A DNA stretch of 33,368 nucleotides from Chara braunii (GCA_003427395.1 BFEA01000131.1:1435967-1469334); one strand, 5' to 3'. Counted from the stretch's first letter, positions 1 through 9,483 are shown. Made by a program: numbers and translations. The notes: a model not told the origin generated them from the letters alone.

Positions 1-298
<298 letters not shown>

Positions 299-320
299 CA
301 TCGGCACCTAGTGCATGGGG

Positions 321-389
321 CGTACGAGAGTGCGTACGGCCCGTCCGAACGCGCGTTCGGACTGTACGGGCGTACGCACGGCCCGTACG
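321..389. repeat. CGTACG-rich palindromic island
   Basis: Four CGTACG hexamers lie within 69 bp (321, 333, 371 and 384). A perfect 20-bp palindrome, GTCCGAACGCGCGTTCGGAC, sits at 343-362. It is flanked by GTGCGTACG (330-338) and its reverse complement CGTACGCAC (371-379). A similar island lies at 18926-19012. The position about 190 bp ahead of a zinc-finger, transposase-like ORF would fit a transposon subterminal repeat, but that role is inferred. Confidence 0.7.
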
Positions 390-578
390 CTTAAACGGCA
401 GTTCGGGCCCTGGGGGTCCCTCGACCCGCCCTGGTGCCTGGTTGTGGCACGGTCCTTTGGGGGCCATGGGCGCGGGTCTTCTGAGTGGGGAGGCGGGACA
501 CTGCGAGGAGCGGACGCTGAGCGAGGCCTGCCACAATAGCAGTTCGGGCCTTGGTGGGTAGCCGGCACCTCGTTCAAG

Positions 579-1113
579 ATGGCGCCGAAGCGTCGAGGGG
601 CGTACGGAGAGTTCATCCCTGTCAACAGAGACAGGCAGCGAGAAGCGGAGCTGAAGTTCGTTGGTTTCAAGTGGATGGTAAAGGGCCAGACGCTGCCAGG
701 TCGGAATGGCAACTTCGCTATGAAGTGCAAGCTCTGCGAGCAGGAATTTGTGGGCGGTCAGAGCACGTGCGCGTTGCACTACACCATCAAGAACAACCGC
801 CCACAAGCGTCGTTGGACGTTTTGGTTGAGATCTGGAGCAAAAGTGCTTACCACTTCGATCAGAGCCACTGGAAGAAGATACAGGCGTACCTTGTGGAGA
901 GGGGATTTGCAGACAAGAGACGACAACTCGGTCAACAACAGGGAGACTCGGGAGAGGAGGACGAAGATGACCCTGAGCGAAGTGGCGCAGGAAGACGACC
1001 AAGAGGGTGGAGGGGCGTGTGAGGCGCCTGAGAGTGGAGGTGTTTGGGATGTTTCGCGAGGTGCCGACGACAGGTCTATGGAGGTTCCCACCAATGTTGA
1101 GATGGAGGCGTAG
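579..1113 (+). pseudogene. Broken N-terminus of a BED-like zinc-finger (hAT-type transposase?) protein
   Basis: The ATG at 579 opens a 147-codon frame whose first ~115 residues look genuinely coding. A basic start (MAPKRRG) is followed by a zinc-finger-like C50-x2-C53 ... C64-x2-H67 pattern and a W/Y-rich segment around residues 86-110. This arrangement resembles the BED-type DNA-binding finger at the N-terminus of hAT transposases, although the final ligand of a classical BED finger is not clear. After about residue 120 the acidic linker runs into a stop at 1020-1022. A similarly acidic sequence continues in the next frame to 1113, which suggests a one-base indel near 960-990. The dimerisation and catalytic parts of a transposase are not visible downstream, so this is a fragment. 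The assignment is tentative. Confidence 0.45.
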
Positions 1114-1640
1114 CGTTGTCGAGCGCAGCGGTCCGGCACCGCGAGTGGCAGCGCGATACCCTCTCGGCCGCGTCACGCAGGAGTTGGACCAACCTCGTCG
1201 CGAACACACAAAAGGAGCTTCCTTAGGCCGCTCCGGCCGAGTGCGCCAGCCATACCTCTCGCGAGCCCCTACGACAGGATAGGGCCTACACGAGGCACGA
1301 CTTACCTCCACCTTACGGGAGCTGTCAACTCCCTTCGATGGGCGTATCCCCGCCGAGCTACCAGTCCACAATACGAAAGCTACTCGGTTGCAATCGCAGA
1401 GGTGGACCAGTCGAGGGCGTTTCTCGTTCGCTGTAGCATAGGGGGTACGCGCGGTAATACGCCTATCGGGCCCGCACGCGAACCGACATCTTGGGGGGTT
1501 GAAGTCCCAAGCGCGACTCGTCGTCGGTCGACTAGGACGCATCCCACACCCCACGCGCACACCACAACCACACGACAACAACACGCACACATACACACGG
1601 AACAACACAACGCAAACAACGCGGCAACGCTCCTAGCCCT
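1114..1640. other. No intact gene; possible coding remnant, then CA-rich sequence
   Basis: A short plus-strand stretch at about 1118-1215 could be a decayed continuation of the upstream zinc-finger protein (amphipathic, with W and R residues), but stops in every frame prevent a call. Positions 1550-1620 are rich in CA and ACAC repeats. Confidence 0.4.
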
Positions 1641-1647
1641 TCAGTAG

Positions 1648-1740
1648 CCAACCCATAACTTCCTGACGCGGAAATAGGATAGGCGTCACGCGCGAGACTT
1701 AGTATAAGAATCGCGCAGACGCAGGGCTAACTCATATCGA
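1648..1740 (+). repeat. Diverged direct repeat, copy 1, with TATA-like motif
   Basis: Starting at CCCATAACTT, this ~90-bp unit aligns by eye to 2249-2340 in the same order: CCCATAACTT, a GACGC block, AGGCGTC-CGCGC, a TATAA motif (AGTATAAGAATCGCG here), then a GCAGGGCTAAC-like end. It may be a promoter-like piece of an LTR or a tandem non-coding repeat. No LTR termini are identifiable. Confidence 0.5.
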
Positions 1741-1777
1741 CTCGTGATGCAAGCGCATGCAAGCGGTCGCAACGATG

Positions 1778-1795
1778 GGGTACCACGTGGTACCC
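1778..1795. repeat. 18-bp perfect palindrome containing a G-box
   Basis: GGGTACCACGTGGTACCC is its own reverse complement and centres on CACGTG, the plant G-box core bound by bZIP and bHLH factors. No gene is attached to it. Confidence 0.6.
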
Positions 1796-2248
1796 ATACT
1801 CGTGCGGTCCTCGTTAATCTCGAGGGTCGCGTTCGACACTCAAGTGTCGGCTGACACGCGCCTTGAGGGTTAATCTCTCGACACTGGACAACCGCCATGC
1901 GCGGTTGAAGACCACACACCCTCTTCTGCACCCTTATGCAGAGTGGGTGGTACACAGGCCCATGCCTGTGGTGCTAGTCGTCTCTCGCGGCCCTAGGGGT
2001 GAGTCCTCCCCGGGGCCCGGGCGAAAGTCAAGGGGTTTGACTTTGATGGTTGCCACGGACTACAACATCCAACCATAAAAATGTCTAAGAAGCAACAACA
2101 CTCGCACGAACCCAAGAAGAGGGGATAGGGAAAAGGTCTCCTGGCCCTTAAAACAAAAACTCATGGCCTTGGGACACACTTCCCCTCTATGGGCGGTGCC
2201 GACGGCCTATAATAATCCTAAGCGCTGCGCCTACGCGCAAGCTCGGCG

Positions 2249-2340
2249 GTCCCATAACTTTTAGACGCTGGGGCGGCGAGGCGTCGCGCGCAGGGCTCTG
2301 ATATAAAACTACGCGGCCGCAGGCCAACCCTATGCCAACC
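2249..2340 (+). repeat. Diverged direct repeat, copy 2, with TATA-like motif
   Basis: This is the partner of 1648-1740. It carries CCCATAACTT at its left and GATATAAAACTACGCG as the TATA-like element. About 600 bp separate the two copies. Confidence 0.5.
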
Positions 2341-2377
2341 ACTGATGCCAATCATATGTGGTAACCGCGGCTTAGGC

Positions 2378-2448
2378 CTCGCGATATTGAATGGTTGAAG
2401 GAACTCATTGCGAGGGGTTACCCCTCACGATATTGAACGGCTGAAGGA
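2378..2448 (+). repeat. Paired CGATATTGAA direct repeats around a hairpin
   Basis: A 25-bp sequence containing CGATATTGAA occurs at 2378-2402 and again with four differences at 2424-2448. Between them, GAGGGG-TTA-CCCCTC (2412-2426) can form a short hairpin. Confidence 0.6.
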
Positions 2449-2479
2449 CACGCCGTTCGGCCCTCACGACGTTCCCGCC

Positions 2480-3137
2480 TTTCAGGTGGAGTGTCCCGCC
2501 GGCCAAAGTAAATAGGCTCCATGCAAGGGCCTAGGGCTTGGGATGTCCTGGACAAGGACCTCGAATCCTGGCCAAGGACCAACGTCCGACTAAGAAAGCC
2601 CCAAGACGCAAAATAGGCAGGAGGGAGGGTCTTCCCTGTCCCTCAATCCCAGCTCTCACGCAGCTGCTAACATGGCCCTTTTGGCCCCCCGAACACTCAT
2701 CATACGTATATCCACACATACATACGGAAGGGGGGATAGAGTTATGACGATCACTTCTCACAGGCACAGTGGGACTCCTCACAACCATGTATATGTATAT
2801 GGAATTGCAGGCAGTCCAAATCCAAAATCCGATCCACAGGACATACCTGCAACCACACCAAGAATCAAGCGACGAAACACGCACTACACAGAGTCAACCC
2901 CAACCATTCTCTATGCTCATACCCCTTCGCTTTAGCGATGCAAGCCCCAACTGCCAGCCCAACCAACCTCAATTAAATACTCAGTACCGTTGTTAAATGG
3001 CCATTCAATAAAAGTCTGGGTGGAACCCTTAACAAACAGTAAAAACCACCTAGGCTAAAGCCTTTTAGGTTGAGTATGGGGAATGAGTTGAAATTGAGTC
3101 GAAGATCGACAAATCGGCAACCGACCTGTTAAACACG
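2480..3137. other. No gene seen upstream of the retroelement
   Basis: The short ORFs here have no recognisable domain. No gag, protease, primer-binding site or 5' LTR terminus can be recognised before the partial RT that begins near 3138. Confidence 0.5.
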
Positions 3138-4177
3138 TGGCAGTGGGTTAGGTGTCCGATGGGGACTTGCAATGCGCCTGCCACGTTTCAACGAGCGATG
3201 AACATGACATTCCAGAATTTTGTCAACAAGACATGACTGACACAAGGGATCATGATTAACTTCTGCATGATCGTGTACATGGACGATATCCTGGTCTATT
3301 CGGAAACCTATCACGGGCACGCGCAACATATCGAATGGACATTGGGGGCGTTGAGAGGTGCTGGGTTCAAGATTGTGCTCGAGAAGAGTGAATTTTTCCT
3401 CTCGGAAATTTCGTTATTGGGCTACGTCGTGACACGTGGAGGACTACGACCGGACTCAAGAAAAGGTCGCGGCAGTGAAAGAAGCCCCGGTTCTCATGTC
3501 ACTGACGCAGGTTCGAGCCTTCTTGGGGTTAGCATCGTACTACCGGCGCACGACCATTAACGAATCTGCTACGGAAGGACCAGCCTCTCAGCTGGGACGC
3601 GGAGTGCCAGTAGGCCTTCGCGACCCTCAAAGACGCCTTTGCGATGACTCCTATTTGGATCCGACCGGACCCCTCCAAGCAGTTTATCCTCATTACGGGC
3701 TGGCAACCGGAAGCCATTTTCGCTATTTTAGCGCAGAAGGGGAGCGATGGTCGTGAACACGTCATCGAGTACTCGTTGTGCACAGTGCCAGACGAACGTC
3801 GGAATGACTCAGCACCTCAAGGCGAGTGTTATGCGGTAGTTTGGGGAATCCAACACTTCCATCTGTATCTCTACGGATAGAAGTTTCGCCTTGTGACGGA
3901 TCACGAGCCTCTGCTAGCTTTGAAGAAGCTCACCAACTACACGGGCATGATTGGCCATTGGGCGGTGCGACTGCAAGAATACTACTTCGATATCGTTCAT
4001 CGGAAAACGGAGAGACACAGCAACGCGGACGGACTGACACGTCTGCATCGACCTGCTAAAGTACCGAAGGGCGAGGAAATCACACCGTGGAAGGAACCGG
4101 AATTCACAAACAAGCCTAAGTACGGACAAGTGGCAGTTCTCCCACGTGGCAAGAAGCAAAACGGTGGCAATGGGTGA
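3138..4177 (+). pseudogene. pol: Ty3/gypsy reverse transcriptase (partial) and RNase H, broken
   Basis: The reading begins inside RT at a CNAPATFQRAM segment (RT motif region just before the active site) and continues to the catalytic YMDDILVYS (YMDD codons at 3276-3287). The RT thumb follows, with GYVVTRGGL and VRAFLGLASYYRR. The RNase H part runs from about 3590 to 4060 and ends with TDHEPLLALKK and the ADGLTR signature. Breaks: TGA at 3234-3236, a frameshift near 3465, another between 3550 and 3605, TAG at 3611-3613 and TAG at 3878-3880. The first RNase H acidic position appears to be Gly (LITG where LITD is usual). The frame closes with TGA at 4175-4177, which overlaps the next ORF's ATG. 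Fingers and upstream pol domains are absent. Confidence 0.9.
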
Positions 4178-5897
4178 TGGAGGTAACCCCACTACCCCTC
4201 TCTCTCCCCTTTCCTCTTCGTCTCTCCTCTCCCTGCCTGACAAATTTTGCTATTTTTGCGAAGCTATCTCCCGCGTATACTCGGTCTCCATGCGTCCTAA
4301 CGGGGAAAGGTATGCTGATTGGATAGATTGCCGACAGTGTGTCGCACGAGCCCATGGCTCGTGCATCCAATACAAAAACGATAGTAAACCGTGGTTGTGC
4401 CCCTTGTGCCGGACTGACAAGATTCCGACCGAGGCTCACTTTTTGGATGCCACGTCAGAAGGGTTGGAAAGGACCCGGAGGTTTAGAAGGGCCGAAGTAT
4501 GGACTGATATTGCCTTGATTGTCACCCTGGTTGGCAACCCCCTCCAGGATTTCACCAAGGAAGATCGGAGGAGGGTCAACGAGAGGGCTCGGGATTACAG
4601 ATGGATAGAGGGCAGATTAGAGAAACGGAAAACAGACGACAGTGGAATTTGGATGGTTGTGCCGCATCCGTTCATGCGGTATGACTGGGTTAAGACAACG
4701 CACGAGGAAACTGCGGCTCATTTTGCTGTGCGAATCACGGAGTCCACTATCGACAAAAATGAGTGGTACTGGTCTAATATCCGCGACGATGTGAAATACA
4801 TCATCGCCAACTGTCAAGTATGCGCCGCTGATAAAGCGCCGATTTAGCCACCAAGATCGATAGTACCCACGGTAGTTGAACGACCGTTTCAAAGAGTGAG
4901 CATAGATACTACCGATATAGTGGTGCCCCCTGACCCTAATAGTTGCGAATATTCAGTCCTATTGGTATTTGTCGACCATTTCTCGAAATGGATCGAGGCG
5001 TACCCTTGTCACACGCGGCAAGCCACGGAAATCGCGCGATACGTCAACCGTTGCCTTGGGATGCACCAGGATACGGAAGAGATCCTGACCGACAATGGGG
5101 CTGAATTCAGGGGAGAAGTGCTAAGGAATCTGGTCCTACATGGCGTTGCCATACGGAATACTGCACCCCACATGTCGCAATCCAATGGACTGGTGGAAAA
5201 CGCCAACCGGGTGATAAAGACAACATTGCGACGAAATATCGCGGCACGGGATCTGAGGCCCTGCCCCGATATCGTCGACCACATCCTGGCGGTCCATTGC
5301 GGAACGCCCCACGAATCGACGGGATTGAGCCCCTTCCGGTTGAGGACCAATAGCGTCGCTTGCGTTTCGATACCTAGCCTCCCAGATGAATCCACACTGA
5401 ACCGACGGCCCACCAGGGCTACGACTCGGGATAAGGCCAAACCGCACTTAGAATTAATGGAACGGTCCCTCCCCAGGCTAGCCCGAAAACGACAAAAAAT
5501 GACCGAATTGACCCAAGGCCGACAGGTCCGCAGCTACGAGTCCCGAAATGGGAATGCGGGTCCGCGGCCCCAGTACAAATTAGGGGATGTGGTGCAGGTA
5601 AGGAAATGTGCTCGCCAGGGTAAGCTAGCGCCACGATTCTTCGGGCGATATCGCGTGATCGATCTCGGGCCTAACAGCGTGGACACCGTGCGTCTCGCCC
5701 CCGAGGTCTCTGGCAGTCGATCGGCTCGTCCGATCACGCGCCACCTATCCTATCTTCGCCTCCTCCCCTCTACTCCATCTCCTTCTTCATCGGCCTCCCC
5801 CTCAGAGGAAGCCAACGACAACGATCTTATCTCTCCGGCATCTCCATCTTCTTTTTGCTTCCTCTCTGCCTCCCCGTCACCTTCGCGATCGCCATGA
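4170..5897 (+). pseudogene. pol: PHD-finger/integrase polyprotein segment of the gypsy element, one internal stop
   Basis: ATG at 4170 is the best start: it overlaps the RNase H frame's TGA by 8 bases (ATGGGTGA). Residues 27-80 form a C4HC3 PHD finger (C27-C30, C54-C57, H62-C65, C77-C80) with the conserved Trp75 two residues before the last Cys pair. Residues ~140-220 are the HHCC zinc-binding domain of integrase (H178, H184, C215, C218). TAG at 4845-4847 (codon 226) interrupts the frame. The catalytic core follows: SIDTTD near residue 246, TDNGAEF (Asp308), then Glu343 in NGLVENANR, about 35 residues on, as in DDE integrases. The end resembles the GPY/F module (RFFGRYRVIDLGP), followed by a Ser/Pro-rich tail. 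No chromodomain is seen. The stop at 5895-5897 overlaps the next ATG as ATGA. Confidence 0.9.
4248..4409 (+). other. PHD finger domain within the retroelement
   Basis: The ligand order C-x2-C-x23-C-x2-C-x4-H-x2-C-x11-C-x2-C, with Trp just before the last Cys pair (WLCPLC), matches the PHD-finger pattern, which in many proteins reads histone H3 tail modification. It sits ahead of the integrase HHCC domain. A role in target-site choice is an inference by analogy with integrase chromodomains. Confidence 0.8.
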
Positions 5898-6373
5898 GTT
5901 TTATGGAGGAAAGAGCCCTCAGCGAAGCATCGCTTGCGCCCAGTGATCGATTGACGATCTGGCAAGTCCATCATCCCCGGCTCAGTCCAGATCTTCGGCG
6001 GCTTGCGCACTTCTTCTGTACGGAAGGCGTGTATGCAGCGGTGGTGTTCAGAATCGAAGGCCGGCCTGACGCGGTGGTATTGGCCGAGGCGGTAGCAGTT
6101 CATCAGCGAGCGGTGCCAGGTGTCAGCGGCATATCGGTCATCATCAACTTCAGTGGCGATCTCTCCACACTCCTTCCCTTACGACATTCGGCGGTGAAGG
6201 TGTCGCTGCGCACGTGGGCGAACGATCTGGTCGCCGAGTGGACCCAGCTTCTGGCTCGTCACGGGGATACGATCGGGACTACATGAGCGATCGAGTACGA
6301 CGGCCTTCAGATGTATCAGCGTGATCCGCCGACGGAACTCCCTGTTCTCGTTCCCTTCCCGCATCCCCAATGA
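5894..6373 (+). pseudogene. Accessory ORF 2 of the retroelement (unknown function; paralogue family member 1)
   Basis: The ATG at 5894 overlaps the integrase stop as ATGA (5894-5897). The frame gives 130 codons, a TGA at 6284-6286, then 28 more open codons ending in TGA at 6371-6373. That second stop overlaps the next ORF's ATG, so the internal TGA is most simply a nonsense mutation. The N-terminal motif LTIWQVHHPRLS (residues 20-31) followed by L-R-R-L recurs in ORF 3. The middle is hydrophobic (VYAAVVF, AVVLAEAVAV), but I see no clear transmembrane helix, signal peptide or catalytic motif. I do not recognise the family. It does not look like envelope, RNase H or a chromodomain. Confidence 0.6.
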
Positions 6374-7477
6374 GTCTCTCTCCGATCCCCGTTTTTTATC
6401 TCCCCTCCACCTTCCCCACTTTCTGGCAATCCGACATCCATCCTCGCCTTTCCTATTATCTAAAGCCTCTTGTTGTCCCCCTCCTTCATCCTCCCCATTG
6501 GATCCTGTGGCGCGAGGATTACATCGAGCTTTCATTGTGTTTGGTTGAGGTACGGCTGACGTGGACCGAGGACGGAGCGCATCCACCTCGCATAGAGCGT
6601 CTGGAATTGTTGTTTATCCAGGCCTGGCGCACCAGCATGGAGGGAGAGCTTCTCGCGTTTTTATTTGGAACAGTGCGGCCCGGTCATCGGGAACTTATCG
6701 CGCAAGAGCTCACGATCCCTGTAGCACAGATGGCGGATGATCTCCCTCTCGACATCATCGCGCAAGACGACGAGCATCCGGTTCCCCACGTGCTCTCTCG
6801 CACATTGACACCTTACCTTCAGTGGTTGGCTTGCGTAGAAGGAGCCGCAGAACGCATCTCGCCGTCGCAGCAACAGTATTTGGATCCCAGGACGGCTCGC
6901 GATCCGGCCTTCTTCAGGTACCCTACAGCGGAGCAGTTTGCTGCCATTCGAGAAGAAGAGGAGGAAGAAGAGAGCACCAGGAGTGACGAAGGAGAAGACA
7001 CGGGAAGAAGGCGGGAATAGCGACGAAGTGCTCGTTGAAGGGGACGAAACCCCCGAAGAAGGAAGCTATAGCGAGCATAGCGAGGGGCAACAGAGCGAAG
7101 AAGAAGAAGACGAGGAAGGAGAAGAGGAGCACGAAGAGGGGCCTGCTGGATCGGAGTGGGAAGTCGTGTCGAAAGAAGCACTGCATATGGGCACGGAGGC
7201 TGAAGATCCCGAGGTGGCCCGCAAAAGAGAAGAGATCGCGGTTGGAAAAAAAGAGTTAAAACTCATAAGCACGGCAAGTCTGCGGATCCACGACGACCCA
7301 AACCGAGATCCGGAGCCGCCCCGACCTGAAGATGGCGACCTTGCGGCCACGACTCCGACCCTATCAGCGCGGCGACGGAGCCAATCCCCCTCCTCCCCAA
7401 CCCATCCCCCAGTTCCCCGACGTACCGATACGGGCGATCGGCCTTCGTCCCCGATCACTCTCTCACCGTCCCCATGA
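6370..7477 (+). pseudogene. Accessory ORF 3 (paralogue family member 2) with long acidic tail, frameshifted
   Basis: ATG at 6370 overlaps ORF 2's distal stop as ATGA. Residues 17-34 (TFWQSDIHPRLS, then Y-Y-L-K-P-L) match ORF 2. A WREDYIEL segment follows at residues 47-54. The first ~195 residues look globular, and then comes a Glu-rich run. The frame stops at 7020, but equally acidic sequence continues in the next frame to 7477, which indicates a one-base indel in the purine-rich stretch around 6955-7015. The far tail turns basic and Ser/Pro-rich. Composition (globular head, acidic linker, basic tail) hints at a nucleic-acid or histone contact role, but no known domain is recognised. The stop at 7475-7477 again overlaps an ATG (7474). 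Confidence 0.6.
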
Positions 7478-7955
7478 TTACCTCACCCTCCGCCAGCTCA
7501 CCACCCCCGTCACGTTCCCCTCCAATCCGTTCCCCCGCAACATCTTCCGCTACTTCTACGTTGCTCGCCTCCCTGTAGTAGTGCATCCCCACCCCTCCAT
7601 CCGATGCGTCTTCCCGGCCTTCTGCCTCCATGTCTTACTCCTTAGTGCCGCGTGGCGAGGCCACAATATGATCGAGGTTTATTGCGTGGTAACAGGGACC
7701 ATCCCCGCATGCGAAGACCGCGATCACTTCTGCTCGGCACTCTTCCGAACTCTCACCACCCTCTATCCCAACTCTCTCGCGTCCCTCCCTCGCACTGGCA
7801 ACTGATTCCCCCGTTTTCATCGCATTGTTCGTTATCAGGAGCTCCCGGAGACTGTGGCCGGAATGGAAAGTCTCCTGCCCCCTCTACCCATAAACCCTCC
7901 ACCCCGCCATGTTGCTATGTACCGGCTTCCTTTTCCCCTCCCCTGCGGTCACTGA
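7474..7955 (+). pseudogene. Accessory ORF 4 (probable paralogue family member 3), broken
   Basis: An ATGA overlap at 7474-7477 marks the expected start, but the ATG frame is a Ser/Pro-rich 34-codon run. The protein-like frame is the next one over, so one base may have been lost just after the ATG. That frame reads TFPSNPFPRNIFRYF, then LPVVVHP and WRGHNMIEVYC, which lines up with ORF 3 (TFWQSDIHPRLSYYL, LVVPLLHP, WREDYIELSLC). It stops at TGA 7803-7805, then stays open for 49 codons to TGA 7953-7955. The frame is also open back to 7332, overlapping ORF 3 in a different phase. Function unknown. Confidence 0.45.
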
Positions 7956-9050
7956 TGCATGGTTGATTGACACGTGTCCAGGTGACAACGCATAATCCCC
8001 TCCTTGGATTGTCAAGGGCCTTTCCTGAGGAGTTAGTAGTTAGAGTTGTATCTGCCACACTGGAAGACATCAACACTCGTTCATACGGTAGGTGGCACGA
8101 GCTCCGCGTGTCGATCGATTAGAGAAATCGACACGTGTCGACAAACAAGCAAGAGCTTGCTAATATTGGAACCCCCTGGGCGTCACATATGTGACGAACC
8201 ACTTTCTGAAACGCGCGATTTTCTGCGCGATTGCAATGAGGGGTCCTAAGTTGGGAAGGTTGGGCTAATTATGGGAGATCGGGATTGGTGGGAAATTGCA
8301 TCAGTGTCCTTGCTTTTTCGTCTTTTTCGTCGCTTCTTTTCGAATGACCGGGTTCGGAGCTGGCTGTGTCCTGGGATGGTCGGTTGATCGATTGGTCGGC
8401 TGATGGCTGGCACGCCACCGCGCGCGCGATTAATAAATGTTGGCACCATTTCTTTCGTTTCGGTTTCGATCTTTTGGGCGCGGACATCGCGCGGGAATTT
8501 GCTTCGTTCTTTTTGAATTTTCTTTTGAGTCTTTTCGAATTTTGTCGAGCCCCGATGGCTCTCGGAATTTCGGACTTTCCCCCTGAAGTCCGTGTTTTTT
8601 GCTTTTTCGTATTAGATAGGAATTTAGGAATTCAGTAATTAGGATTTTTCTTGCCGCGCGGCGCCTTTTGTCTGCGCGCTTCTTCATGCGGCTGCAACGG
8701 TACTCTGATTAGTGGGCGCCCTTAACGGTGTGTGTAACTGTAATTTTGGGCGGGCACCATTGTAACTGTATCTTTCTTCTTGCACCTTGTCCTTCCCGCC
8801 CTCCTTCTCTTTCTTTCACTGCGCTTTTGGTAGCCGCGGTCTGCATGCTCGGATCGATGCGCGGAGAGCGGCTACGTCCCCCACGCCTCGAGCCGACCAT
8901 GCAGACGCAGGCAAACTCCTCCCCCGTCCCCTCTTCTAAGTCCTTGTAATTCCGTGTTCTTCGCGCATGCATGCACGTTATAAATTCTGGCTGCGCAATT
9001 AGTTAACTGAACTTAACTCTCTTAACCCGTTGTTGGAAGCTCGGGGTTGC
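7956..9050 (+). other. 3' non-coding flank of the retroelement; candidate LTR sequence
   Basis: No protein-like ORF is seen. Two G-box palindromes occur: GACACGTGTC at 7969-7978 and TCGACACGTGTCGA at 8128-8141. A TATAAA-like motif occurs in CGTTATAAATTC near 8980. T-rich, pyrimidine-biased sequence fills 8300-8650. A purine-rich segment near 8024-8045 could be a degenerate polypurine tract. Without a second copy the LTR ends cannot be fixed. Confidence 0.35.
7969..8141. promoter_or_regulatory. Two CACGTG palindromes in the retroelement 3' flank
   Basis: GACACGTGTC (7969-7978) and the 14-bp palindrome TCGACACGTGTCGA (8128-8141) share an ACACGTGT core. G-box elements are known in plant promoters. 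Their place just after the last ORF would fit a U3 enhancer, which is inferred. Confidence 0.35.
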
Positions 9051-9480
9051 GCGATCAGGAAGGGTCGGCACACGAGCGAAGTAAGAGGTGAGTAGAGCAG
9101 GAGTCGGGCGACCCGACGGGCTGGTGCCAAACGCGCGGGATTGACGTGGGCCACGACGGACTGTGGGCACGGGCGAATCTGACGGGTGCGGGAGGACTAA
9201 GCGGGGTGACGACTTCGTGGGTTGGTACGCGACAACGGACTGTCCGCATCGGAGAAGAAGAGAGAGAGAGGAAGAGAGAGAGAGGAAGAGAGAGAGAGGA
9301 AGAGAGAGTTGAGGTTGATGGATGCGGAGTTTCTGTTTCTTTTGTCTCTTCTCCCCCCTGTCTCGTGTATATAAGTTTTGAGTACGGCCCCGGGCGATCT
9401 GCCCGTTTTTGTTTTCCTTTCTGTCTCTCGGAACCCGGATTTGGATTTTGTGCTCGCATTTGTCCTTACGGTTCCCATGA
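9051..9480. other. Non-coding, with GA microsatellite at 9255-9310
   Basis: An imperfect purine repeat (GAGAGAGAGGAAGAGAGAG units) lies at about 9255-9310. A TATATAAG motif is present near 9366-9374. Open frames here are short and repeat-driven. Confidence 0.5.
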
Positions 9481-9483
9481 ATG

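Larger units (their letters stand above)
3138..7955 (+). mobile_element. Decayed Ty3/gypsy-like retroelement with PHD-integrase and accessory ORFs
   Basis: The order is RT (partial), RNase H, PHD finger, integrase zinc-binding domain, DDE integrase core and integrase C-terminal module. RT-RNaseH-integrase order defines the Ty3/gypsy lineage. Gag, protease and the first RT motifs are missing at the 5' side. Three additional ORFs follow integrase (5894-6373, 6370-7477 and 7474-7955). Six in-frame premature stops and about three frameshifts show that the copy is dead. The 3' boundary is not defined; LTR sequence may extend to about 9050, but there is no second LTR in the window to compare. Confidence 0.85.

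Noticed and set aside
6923-7186. Leu/Phe-rich minus-strand ORFs that look membrane-spanning
   Set aside because: They are the antisense of the Glu-rich tail of ORF 3.
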